Source: Deinococcus gobiensis I-0
Lineage (GTDB): Bacteria > Deinococcota > Deinococci > Deinococcales > Deinococcaceae
NCBI RefSeq assembly: GCF_000252445.1
Contig: NC_017790.1
Coordinates: 115,001 to 179,000, forward strand
Length of the DNA: 64,000 nt
Reading direction: 5' to 3'
Below the pieces are notes generated by a model. The model had not been told where the DNA came from, ran no database searches, and was given only the letters and a program-made list of their open reading frames with translations. Made by a program: the position numbers and the translations under genes. Position 1 is the first letter of the stretch. Each line of letters begins with the position of its first letter. Positions 34,805 to 43,812 of this stretch are shown here, piece after piece.

Positions 34805-35518
34805 ATGACCGCTTCCGCTCCGGCCCCCCAACCCTCCGCGCTGCCCGGCGGCCTCAAGGCCCTCGTCTTCGATTTCGACGGTACCATCCTGGACACCGAA
34901 ACCCGCGAATTCTGGCACTGGCAGGAGCTGTACCGCACCCACGGCCGCGAGCTGAGCCTCAGCGACTGGCAGCGCGGCATCGGCACCTGGGGGGCCTTCG
35001 ACCCCTGGGCGGGGCTGCCCGAGGCGGTGCAGGCCGACCGGGCGGCGGTGCACGAGGCGCTGCACGGCCGCATCCTGGCCGACATCGCCGAGCAGGACGT
35101 GCGCCCCGGCGTGCGGGCGGTGCTGGAGGGCGCGCGCGCCGCCGGACTGCGCCTCGCCCTGGCGACGAGCAGCGGGCGCGACTGGGTGACGCCCTGGCTC
35201 GCGCAGCACGATCTGCTGGACCTGTTCGAGGTGACGGCGACCCGCGACGACGTGGCGCAGGTCAAGCCCGACCCCGAGCTGTATACCCTGGCCGCCGCGC
35301 GCCTGGGCCTGAAGCCGGGCGAATGCCTCGCGGTCGAGGACAGCTTCAACGGGGCGTCTGCGGCGGTCGCGGCCGGGATGCCGGTGGTCGTCGTGCCCAA
35401 CGACGTGACCCGCACCCAACCCTTTCCCCCCGAGTGGCCCCGTCTGGACGACGGGTACTCGGGCGGCCTGGGCGAACTGGTGCGGGTCGGCTGGGGCGCA
35501 GGGCCGCGGCCCGCGTGA
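34805..35518 (+). CDS. HAD-superfamily hydrolase (phosphoglycolate phosphatase/beta-phosphoglucomutase-like)
   Basis: 237 residues. Motif I is LVFDFDGTILDTETREFWH, motif II is LALATSSGRDW, motif III KPDPELY and motif IV LAVEDSFNGASAA, with a helical cap domain between motifs I and II. This places it in HAD subfamily I near beta-phosphoglucomutase and phosphoglycolate phosphatase; the substrate cannot be read. The left arm of a terminator hairpin starts at the stop codon. Confidence 0.92.
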   Translation: MTASAPAPQPSALPGGLKALVFDFDGTILDTETREFWHWQELYRTHGRELSLSDWQRGIGTWGAFDPWAGLPEAVQADRAAVHEALHGRILADIAEQDVRPGVRAVLEGARAAGLRLALATSSGRDWVTPWLAQHDLLDLFEVTATRDDVAQVKPDPELYTLAAARLGLKPGECLAVEDSFNGASAAVAAGMPVVVVPNDVTRTQPFPPEWPRLDDGYSGGLGELVRVGWGAGPRPA

Positions 35519-35560
35519 CCTGATCCTGCCCCGGCCCGGAGGCGCGGGGTCAGGTCACGC
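35513..35560. terminator. Bidirectional terminator hairpin between HAD and SDR genes
   Basis: 11-bp arms GCGTGACCTGA (35513-35523) / TCAGGTCACGC (35550-35560) with GC-rich inner complementarity. It begins within the HAD stop codon and ends 8 nt before the SDR stop (minus). Confidence 0.6.
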
Positions 35561-35568
35561 CGCGCCCC

Positions 35569-36252
35569 TCATTCCATCTCGTCGGGGTAGACCTTCATCT
35601 CGGTGACGTGCGCGCGGTCGGGCCGCGAGAGGGCGTGCGCCACGCTCTTGGCGAGGCCGCGCGGGTCGATCATCGCCTCCCACTTGACCCCCTCGTCGCG
35701 GTTCTCGGGCGTGTCGATGGAGCCCATCGGGTAGAGCACGCAGCCGCGCACGCCCCGGCCCTTGAGCTCGTCGTGCAGGCTCAGGACATAGGCGGCGACG
35801 GCGGCCTTGCTGGCGGTGTACAGCGCCGCCTTCGGGCCGCTGAGCTGCGCGGCCTGCCCGGCGCTCACGCCCAGGATCATGCCGTCCTTCTGCCGCAGCA
35901 TGCTGGGCAGGACGCCCTGCACGGCATGGAACAGGGTCAGCATGTTCTCGTCGAACATCGTGCGGTAGTCCTCGCCCGTCGCCTTCTGGGCGTCCTGGGT
36001 GGCGTAGGCCCCGACCGTGTGGATCAGGGTGTCCACCTTGACCTTGCGCAGCAGGTCGATGCTGGCCGGATCGGTGAGGTCCACGTCGATGACCTCGGTG
36101 GCGGGGACGCGGTCGGCGGCGCGCGCCAGCGACTCGCCGCGCCCGACCAGCACGATCTGCGCGCCCGCGTCGTCGAGTTCCTGCGCTATTGCGGTGGCGA
36201 GCGCGCCGCCCGCACCCGTGAGCATGACTGTGGAGGAGCCGAGGTTCGCCAT
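35569..36252 (-). CDS. Short-chain dehydrogenase/reductase
   Basis: 227 residues, Rossmann fold. The cofactor site is VMLTGAGGALATAIAQELDD, the loop VDLTDPASIDLL follows, and the catalytic Ser and Tyr-x3-Lys are in MILGVSAGQAAQLSGPKAAL and YTASKAAVAAYVLSLHDELK. Substrate unknown. TAGGCT (36259-36264, minus) lies 6 nt before the ATG. The 179 bases upstream hold a short motif shared with the argB 3' region (36330-36348) and otherwise nothing recognised. Confidence 0.9.
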   Translation of the reverse strand: MANLGSSTVMLTGAGGALATAIAQELDDAGAQIVLVGRGESLARAADRVPATEVIDVDLTDPASIDLLRKVKVDTLIHTVGAYATQDAQKATGEDYRTMFDENMLTLFHAVQGVLPSMLRQKDGMILGVSAGQAAQLSGPKAALYTASKAAVAAYVLSLHDELKGRGVRGCVLYPMGSIDTPENRDEGVKWEAMIDPRGLAKSVAHALSRPDRAHVTEMKVYPDEME

Positions 36253-36431
36253 GCGCCCAGCCTAGCGGGCCGGTGGGGGGGGTGGGGCGGGGCCGGGCAG
36301 ACCGGACTTCAGGAAGGCTTAAAGATGAGACGAACTTCAGATGGTTCCAGCAGAGTTCTGGAATCAGCGCAACGCCGTTTGAGGCCGCGCGGCGCGCCTC
36401 CGTGCTCGCTCCCCGGCCGGTCGGCGTAGCC

Positions 36432-37343
36432 TCAGGACTTCGGGGTGGCCGCGTCCAGCGCGCCGCTGCGGCGCAGGCCCACCGCGAGCGTGGCGGCCGC
36501 CAGCGGTGCCAGCCCCCGGCTCTCGCGCAGCAGCAGCCCCAGCCCCAGCGCCCCCAGGGCGAGCTGCCGCGAACGCTGTACCCGCTGCGCCGAGACGGTC
36601 GTGGGCACGAGGTCGCAGCCGCTGCGCACCGTCTCGGGCGCGGCCAGGCTCTGGCTCAGGCCCAGGGCGGCGAGGCTCAGGAGGTCGGTCAGGACGCCCC
36701 GGTCGCTGGCCTTCTTGGGGGGGGCCTTCTGGTCCGCGCGGTCCGTGCCCTTCTCCTTGCTGTCCTTCTCCTGGCGGTGCAGGGTGGGCGGCAGGACCCC
36801 GGCGGCCACGCCGTACAGGGCGGCCTCGGGCGCCGGGGCGAAGCGGTCGCCCGCGTCGGCGGCCAGCGACAGGGCCGCGCCCGGCAGCAGGGCGGCGGCG
36901 CGCTGGCCCGCGAAGGCCGACAGCGCGGCCTGGACCCCCAGCGCCAGCAGGTCGTTCTGCGAGGGGCGGTGGCCCACCGTGGCCGACAGCACCCGCAGAC
37001 TGCTGACCGCCGTCAGGCTGCCCAGCAGGTTGGGCGCGCCGCCCAGCAGCGCCGCCGCCGCCGCGACCGGCAGGGCGACCGCCGCCGTCTGCGGGTGGTC
37101 GGGGTCGAGTTCGCGGGCGGTCGCCCAGGCCGAGAAACCCGCCATGCCGGTGCCCAGCGCGGCCTTCCAGCCCCGGCCCAGCAGCAGCGGGGCCAGGGTG
37201 CCGACCGCCAGCCCGGCGGCGGCGTAGCGGTTGGAGGCCACCGTGAGGTCCAGCGGGCGCGGCAGCGCCGAGGCCAGTTGCGTGGCCCGCTTCTGGGCCT
37301 GCTGTGCAGGGGTGGGGCGGAGCGGCAGGAGGGTGAGGGCCAT
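36432..37343 (-). CDS. Conserved hypothetical membrane-associated protein
   Basis: 303 residues, not recognised. Ala/Leu/Gly-rich with several weakly hydrophobic helices, for example AAAGLAVGTLAPLLLGRG and LALGALGLGLLLRESRGLAP, interrupted by a charged segment (RQEKDSKEKGTDRADQKAPP) near residue 190. The N-terminus MALTLLPLRPTPAQQAQKRA has no signal peptide. The ATG at 37343 lies 5 nt after TAGCGT (37349-37354, minus). The longer open frame running to 38210 is a shadow of the M24 peptidase gene. Confidence 0.6.
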   Translation of the reverse strand: MALTLLPLRPTPAQQAQKRATQLASALPRPLDLTVASNRYAAAGLAVGTLAPLLLGRGWKAALGTGMAGFSAWATARELDPDHPQTAAVALPVAAAAALLGGAPNLLGSLTAVSSLRVLSATVGHRPSQNDLLALGVQAALSAFAGQRAAALLPGAALSLAADAGDRFAPAPEAALYGVAAGVLPPTLHRQEKDSKEKGTDRADQKAPPKKASDRGVLTDLLSLAALGLSQSLAAPETVRSGCDLVPTTVSAQRVQRSRQLALGALGLGLLLRESRGLAPLAAATLAVGLRRSGALDAATPKS

Positions 37344-37417
37344 ACTCCACGCTACGCCGCCGCCCCCCAGGGCTGCCCGCAGAAGCGTTTCAAGGTTTCT
37401 TGTCAGTTGGGCGCCCT

Positions 37418-38662
37418 TCAGGCCTCGCCGTACCCGGCGGCGCGCACGGCCGCCCACTCGCCCGCCCCGAGAACGAAGGGCGCATGCTGGAGGTCGGTGG
37501 TGACTTCGGGGCCGTCCGGGGCGAGGTACACGTCGATTTCGGTGCGCAGCCCGAAGCCGCGCGCCGCCGGGTAGGTGCCCGGCTCGATGGTCACGCACAG
37601 GCCCGGCGTGAGGGCGCGGGTGTCGCGCGTCTCGTAGTCGTCGAGGTTGGCTCCCGCGCCGTGAATCTGCACGCCGAGGTCGTGGCCGGTGCGGTGCAGG
37701 AAGTGCGGCGCCCAGGTGTCGCCCATCGCGTCCCGCGAGGCGCGGTCGAGTTCCCAGCCCTGCACCTCGCCCCAGCCGGTGGCCGCGTGGCGCTCCCGGA
37801 GGCGCGACAGGGCCGCGTCGCGCGCCCGCTTCACCGCCGCCCAGGCGTCCAGGTACTCGGCCCCCGGCTCGCCCGCGTGGGCCACCCAGGTCACGTCCGC
37901 GAAGGGGCGTCCCGGCTCCTGCGCCCACAGGTCGATCAACACGCACTGGCCGGCCTCCAGCGTGGCGTTCTGGGTGGCGCTCGGCTCGTAGTGGCTGTCG
38001 GCGGCGTTCACCCCGAAGCTGACGTTCACGTCGTGGCCCGCCTGCATCCCGGCCCCGGCGATGCGCCGCATGATCAGGGCCTGCACCTCCAGCTCGGTCA
38101 CGGGCTGCGCGGCCTTCAGGCGCTCGTGGACGAGTTCGAAGGCCTCGTCCTTGGCGGCCATGAGCACGGCGGCGGCGCGGCGGTGCGCGGCGAGGTCTTC
38201 GGGCGACCACACCAGGAAGGACTGGAGCAGGTCGGCGCTGCTGACGATCCCGGCCGCCCCGGCCGCGCGCACCCGCTCCAGCGTACCGGCGTCCACGCGG
38301 CTCACGTAGGGCACGGCCCCCTGGGGGCTGTACTCCATCGCCAGGCGCTGACCCGCGACGAGGGCGCGCAGTTCGGCGTCCAGCTCGGCGTGCGAGCCGA
38401 AGGGCCGCAGCTCGGCGTCCCAGCCCTGCGTCACGCGCCGCCAGTTGCCCCCCTCGATGTGGTTGTGCAGCACGGTCGCGCGGCCCTCACGCGGCACGTA
38501 CACGAAAAAGCGCCGGGTCAGGAACACGCTGGGCGGAATGTCCAGCACACGCCGGGCGTGGGGGTTGAGGCCCTGGAAATCGTAGATGAGCCAGCCGTCC
38601 GGGCCGGTCCGGGCATCGGTCTGGGCGAGGGCGCGGCGCATGCGGTCCACGGGTGAGGTCAT
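37418..38662 (-). CDS. M24 family metallopeptidase (Xaa-Pro aminopeptidase-like)
   Basis: 414 residues. The N-terminal creatinase-like domain (about 1-165) precedes the pita-bread catalytic domain. Metal ligands are seen in VLIDLWAQEPGRPFADVTWV (two Asp), FLHRTGHDLGVQIHG (His), CVTIEPGTYP (Glu) and GLRTEIDVYL (Glu). Probably a dimanganese peptidase that cleaves before proline. ATG 38662 was preferred to a GTG 6 nt upstream; TTAAGT (38670-38675, minus) lies 7 nt before it. Confidence 0.92.
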   Translation of the reverse strand: MTSPVDRMRRALAQTDARTGPDGWLIYDFQGLNPHARRVLDIPPSVFLTRRFFVYVPREGRATVLHNHIEGGNWRRVTQGWDAELRPFGSHAELDAELRALVAGQRLAMEYSPQGAVPYVSRVDAGTLERVRAAGAAGIVSSADLLQSFLVWSPEDLAAHRRAAAVLMAAKDEAFELVHERLKAAQPVTELEVQALIMRRIAGAGMQAGHDVNVSFGVNAADSHYEPSATQNATLEAGQCVLIDLWAQEPGRPFADVTWVAHAGEPGAEYLDAWAAVKRARDAALSRLRERHAATGWGEVQGWELDRASRDAMGDTWAPHFLHRTGHDLGVQIHGAGANLDDYETRDTRALTPGLCVTIEPGTYPAARGFGLRTEIDVYLAPDGPEVTTDLQHAPFVLGAGEWAAVRAAGYGEA

Positions 38663-38809
38663 GGACACAACTTAAAGCCAATGGCGGCCCCCGGTCCCCG
38701 GTCGAGGCAGGGGAGGGGACGGCGTGACGGGACGCAGAGTCGTCCCCCAGCCTCCCGGAAGCGCCCTATGCTCGGGCACAGGCCCACCCGCTCTCTCCTG
38801 GAGGTTCCT

Positions 38810-39709
38810 GTGCCCATGTCCACCCGGCTGTGTGCGCTCCTGCTGCTCCTTGCCCTGCCTTCCCCCACCCTCGCGGCCCAGCCCCACAGCGCCGTGGACG
38901 TCCAAGCTGGACCACAGGCCGTCTCGCTCGGCACACAGGTCTATTTCCGGAGTCGGGGACGCGCCTTGGTGCTGCGCGTGCCGGCAGGGTTCAGGGTGGC
39001 GGGCCTGCTGCTGGACGGGCCGGCCCTGGTGATCGCCCTGCGCGCCGGGATCACGGGGGGCGCCCGGGGTGTGGGCCTGCAACGGTATGACCCACAGGGC
39101 CGCCTGCTCTGGAGCATGTTCGACGAGGAGTCAGACGATATTTTTCTCGGCCCGGTCTGGCCCGTCAGCGGGGTGATGAGCTACACCACGGCCGGGACAG
39201 GGGCCTTCACCACGGTGGACCATCTGGCGATCAACTTGCATAGCGGACGGGTGTTGCCCAGTGCGGGCAAGGTCCTGGCCGAATCTTCCCGGGGACAGCT
39301 GCTGCTGTTGCGGCCAGGACCTGCGGTGATGACCGAAGGACCGGAGACGTGGCTGCCCGGACGCTGGGCAGCCGAAATACAGGAGCTGCCCTATCAGGTC
39401 GTCTCCCCGGAAGGGGAGGCCGAGCCTCAGCGGTTTCTCACGCCGCCCCGCCCGCACTGCGGCGAATACCGGGCACCGGACTTTGGGCAGATCGGGTCCT
39501 CGTCCGGCGCCCTGGGTGTCGGCACGCAGGAAATCCCCCTGGTGCTGGGGCTCTTCGCCCACGCCGGGATTCAGGGCGAGGAGTTGTACGCCCGGCGGGA
39601 GGACGCCTGCGGGCCCTTCACCTACCGTTTCCGCTGGACCCGGCCCGGTCCCCCCGAGGTGAGTCCCGGCTGGAGCGGACCAGCTTCTGACCCGGCGGCC
39701 CTACCCTGA
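38810..39709 (+). CDS. Secreted protein of unknown function
   Basis: 299 residues from GTG 38810. The signal peptide is clear (STRLCALLLLLALPSPTLAA). The mature part is beta-rich (VYFRSRGRALVLRVPAGFRV, LLWSMFDEESDDIFLGPVWP) and reads like repeated beta-hairpins or a propeller fragment; two or three cysteines occur towards the C-terminus. No family recognised. GGAGG at 38800-38804 is 5 nt from GTG 38810 and 11 nt from ATG 38816, so GTG is slightly favoured. TATGCT (38767-38772) may be its -10. Confidence 0.65.
   Translation: MPMSTRLCALLLLLALPSPTLAAQPHSAVDVQAGPQAVSLGTQVYFRSRGRALVLRVPAGFRVAGLLLDGPALVIALRAGITGGARGVGLQRYDPQGRLLWSMFDEESDDIFLGPVWPVSGVMSYTTAGTGAFTTVDHLAINLHSGRVLPSAGKVLAESSRGQLLLLRPGPAVMTEGPETWLPGRWAAEIQELPYQVVSPEGEAEPQRFLTPPRPHCGEYRAPDFGQIGSSSGALGVGTQEIPLVLGLFAHAGIQGEELYARREDACGPFTYRFRWTRPGPPEVSPGWSGPASDPAALP
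39702..39707 (+). promoter_or_regulatory. -10 box of the GDPD gene (leaderless), inside upstream coding end
   Basis: TACCCT ends 6 nt before ATG 39714 and overlaps the last codons of the preceding secreted-protein gene. Confidence 0.5.
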
Positions 39710-39713
39710 GCGC

Positions 39714-40409
39714 ATGGCTCCATTGCTCCTCGGTCACCGGGGTTCGCCCCGCGTCCACCCCGAAAACACCCTCGCCAGTTTCCAGGCGGCCCTCGACGCG
39801 GGGCTGGACGGCGTGGAACTCGACGTGCGGCGGCTGGCCGACGGCACGCTGGTCATCCACCACGACGAGGCCCTGCAAGGTGGCCGCGCGCTGCCGGGGC
39901 TGAAACGCGCCGAGCTGCCCGCCACCGTCCCCACCCTGGACGACGCCCTGGCCTGGGCGGCCGACACGGGGGCCTACGTGAACGTGGAACTCAAGTACGA
40001 GGCCGCCCGCCCCGATGACCGGGTGGGCCGCACGCTGGACGCGGTCCGCGCCCACGGCCTGACCCGGCGCGTGATCCTGAGCAGTTTCAACCCGCTGCTG
40101 CTGCGCGCCGCCCGCGAGCTGGCCCCCGACATCGAGCGCGGGCTGCTCATCCACCGCACGTACCGCCTAGGGTTGATGAAGGCTGTGCCGCTGGACGCCG
40201 TGCCGCTGGCGATGCGCCTGGTGGACGCGGCGGCGCTGCACCCCCACCACACGCTGGTGGACGCCGCCCTGATGGCGCAGGCCCGGCGCGGCGGCTGGCG
40301 CGTGAACACCTGGACGGTGAACGAGGTGGCCGACGTGCAGAGGCTCGTGGCCCTGGGCGCAGACGCCCTGATCGGGGACCTGCCCCGGAGCCTCCTGACG
40401 GCCCGCTGA
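39714..40409 (+). CDS. Cytoplasmic glycerophosphodiester phosphodiesterase
   Basis: 231 residues, TIM barrel. Hydrolyses glycerophosphodiesters to sn-glycerol-3-phosphate and an alcohol. Catalytic start LLGHRGSPRVHPENTLASF with the general-acid/base His-Arg, metal ligands in DGVELDVRRLADGTLVIHHD and YVNVELK, and the end GWRVNTWTVNEVADVQRLV...GADALIGD. No signal peptide, so it acts on phosphodiesters already imported. It directly precedes the UgpB-type importer and complements the exported GDPD encoded at 43813. Confidence 0.95.
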   Translation: MAPLLLGHRGSPRVHPENTLASFQAALDAGLDGVELDVRRLADGTLVIHHDEALQGGRALPGLKRAELPATVPTLDDALAWAADTGAYVNVELKYEAARPDDRVGRTLDAVRAHGLTRRVILSSFNPLLLRAARELAPDIERGLLIHRTYRLGLMKAVPLDAVPLAMRLVDAAALHPHHTLVDAALMAQARRGGWRVNTWTVNEVADVQRLVALGADALIGDLPRSLLTAR

Positions 40410-40447
40410 CTGCGCAGGGGCGTTCCCTGACCGGCCCCGCCCGCCCG

Positions 40448-40491
40448 TTGACCCCCGCCTGACCCGCCGATGATGGCCGGATGATGAAGGG
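40448..40491 (+). promoter_or_regulatory. Tandem 11-nt direct repeats upstream of ugpB (Pho-box-like)
   Basis: Four in-phase 11-nt units start at 40448, 40459, 40470 and 40481. Their first seven bases are TTGACCC, CTGACCC, ATGATGG and ATGATGA, all with xTGA. The array ends 4 nt before the TAAGCT -10 box. Seven-base repeats every 11 bp are the geometry of PhoB/PhoP sites. Confidence 0.5.
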
Positions 40492-40495
40492 TTCC

Positions 40496-40501
40496 TAAGC
40501 T
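40496..40501 (+). promoter_or_regulatory. -10 box of ugpB (leaderless GTG start)
   Basis: TAAGCT ends 7 nt before the GTG start at 40509. No usual -35 is present, consistent with activator dependence. Confidence 0.55.
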
Positions 40502-40508
40502 GCGGAGC

Positions 40509-41804
<1,296 letters not shown>

Positions 41805-41813
41805 GGCGGCTGA

Positions 41814-41831
41814 CCCCGGTTCCGGCCGGGG
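41814..41831 (+). promoter_or_regulatory. Intercistronic hairpin between ugpB and ugpA
   Basis: CCCCGG (41814-41819) / CCGGGG (41826-41831), 6-nt loop, just after the ugpB stop. It occupies the same place as the hairpin in the CUT2 operon (13913-13941) and may raise binding-protein yield. Confidence 0.4.
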
Positions 41832-41922
41832 CCGCGCCGCGCTTCCAGACCCTCCCCTTTCCTTCCCCCGCCCGGCCCCCTGAGGTCGGCGGGGGTTGCC
41901 CCAGTTCCCCTTCCGGAGGTCC

Positions 41923-42889
41923 ATGTCCCTTCTGCATTCCGCCCGCGCCGCGCGCCGCCGCCGCGCCCGCCCCGCTCAGGCCGGGGCCGCCCCGGCGGCC
42001 GACGAGCGCGCCGTGTTCCGGGGGGCGGCGCTGCCCTGGCTGCTGCTGGCGCCCACCATGCTCGTGCTCGCCGTGTTCATCTACCTGCCTGCGCTGCGCA
42101 CCCTGAACCTCGCGGCCTACCGCGCCAACGTGATCCTGGGCACGCGGCAGTTCGTGGGCCTGGAGAACTTCACGGCGCTGCTGCAGAGCCCGGCCTATCT
42201 CCAGGTCGCCGCTCAAACGCTGCTGTTCACCGCACTGTCGGTGGGCCTGGGGCTGCTGCTGTCGCTGTCGCTGTCCTGGCTCGCCAGCCGCCCCCTGCGC
42301 GGCGCGAAGGTCTACCGTCTGCTGCTCATCTATCCCTACGCGCTGAGCCCAGCCATTGCGGGCACCCTGTGGCTCTTCCTGTTCAACCCGGAGGTCGGCG
42401 TGGTGAACACGCTGCTGGAGGCCGCCTTCGGCATCAAGCCGCGCTGGCTGGACACCCCGGTGCTGGCCTTCGGGCTGGTCACGCTGGCGGCGGTCTGGAA
42501 GGGGCTGGCGTACAACATCGTCTTCTACCTCGCGGCCATCCAGAACCTGCCGGGCGACGTGATGGAGGCCGCCGAGATTGACGGGGCCTCGCCCGCGCAG
42601 GTGTTCTGGCGGGTGGCGTGGCCGCTGCTCACGCCGGTCACGTTCTTTCTGGTGTTCGCCAACATCGTCGCGGCCCTGTTCGACTCGTTCGCCCTGACCG
42701 ACATCCTCACGCGCGGGGGGCCCTACACCGGCCACGCGGGCGCGACGACCTTCCTGGTCTACCAGCTCTACCAGGACGGCTTCGTGAACTTCAGGACCGG
42801 CGCCGCCGCCGCGCAGGCCGTGCTGCTGCTGGCGCTCGTGGCCTTCGTGACCTGGGTCCAGTTCCGGCTGGGCGAGAGGCGGGTGCACT

Positions 42890-42900
<11 letters not shown>
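41923..42900 (+). CDS. ugpA: Glycerol-3-phosphate-type ABC transporter permease
   Basis: 325 residues, six-helix CUT1-type permease. After a basic cytoplasmic N-terminus come membrane helices starting LPWLLLAPTMLVLAVFIYLP. The cytoplasmic EAA loop that contacts the ATPase is MEAAEIDGASPAQVFWRVAW. CGGAGGTCC immediately precedes ATG 41923; a longer frame from 41896 lacks such a site. Its 3' end overlaps ugpE by 11 nt. Confidence 0.9.
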
Positions 42901-43738
<838 letters not shown>

Positions 43739-43752
43739 GACCCCCGGTCGGC

Positions 43753-43796
43753 CTGACCCCCCCCTGACCCGCCGCGCACGCCTTCCTGACGTGCGC
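43753..43796 (+). promoter_or_regulatory. Tandem 11-nt direct repeats upstream of the nested GDPD gene (Pho-box-like)
   Basis: Units starting at 43753, 43764 and 43786 read CTGACCC, CTGACCC and CTGACGT; the one at 43775 is degenerate. The first 22 bases match the ugpB array at all but 2 positions, and the distance to the start codon differs by one nucleotide. Confidence 0.5.
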
Positions 43797-43809
43797 GGCT
43801 CATCTTTTT
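43772..43809 (+). terminator. Terminator hairpin between ugpE and the nested GDPD gene
   Basis: CCGCGCACG (43772-43780) / CGTGCGCGG (43790-43798), 9-nt loop, followed by CTCATC and TTTTT (43805-43809), only 3 nt before the next ATG. It ends the ugpBAE transcript; it might also be bypassed as an attenuator. Confidence 0.7.
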
Positions 43810-43812
43810 CAT

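Noticed and set aside
39676..39693. Possible third Pho-like repeat pair before the cytoplasmic GDPD (CGGACCA, CTGACCC)
   Set aside because: Only one good unit, it lies inside the upstream coding region, and its distance to the -10 (8 nt) does not match the other two arrays.
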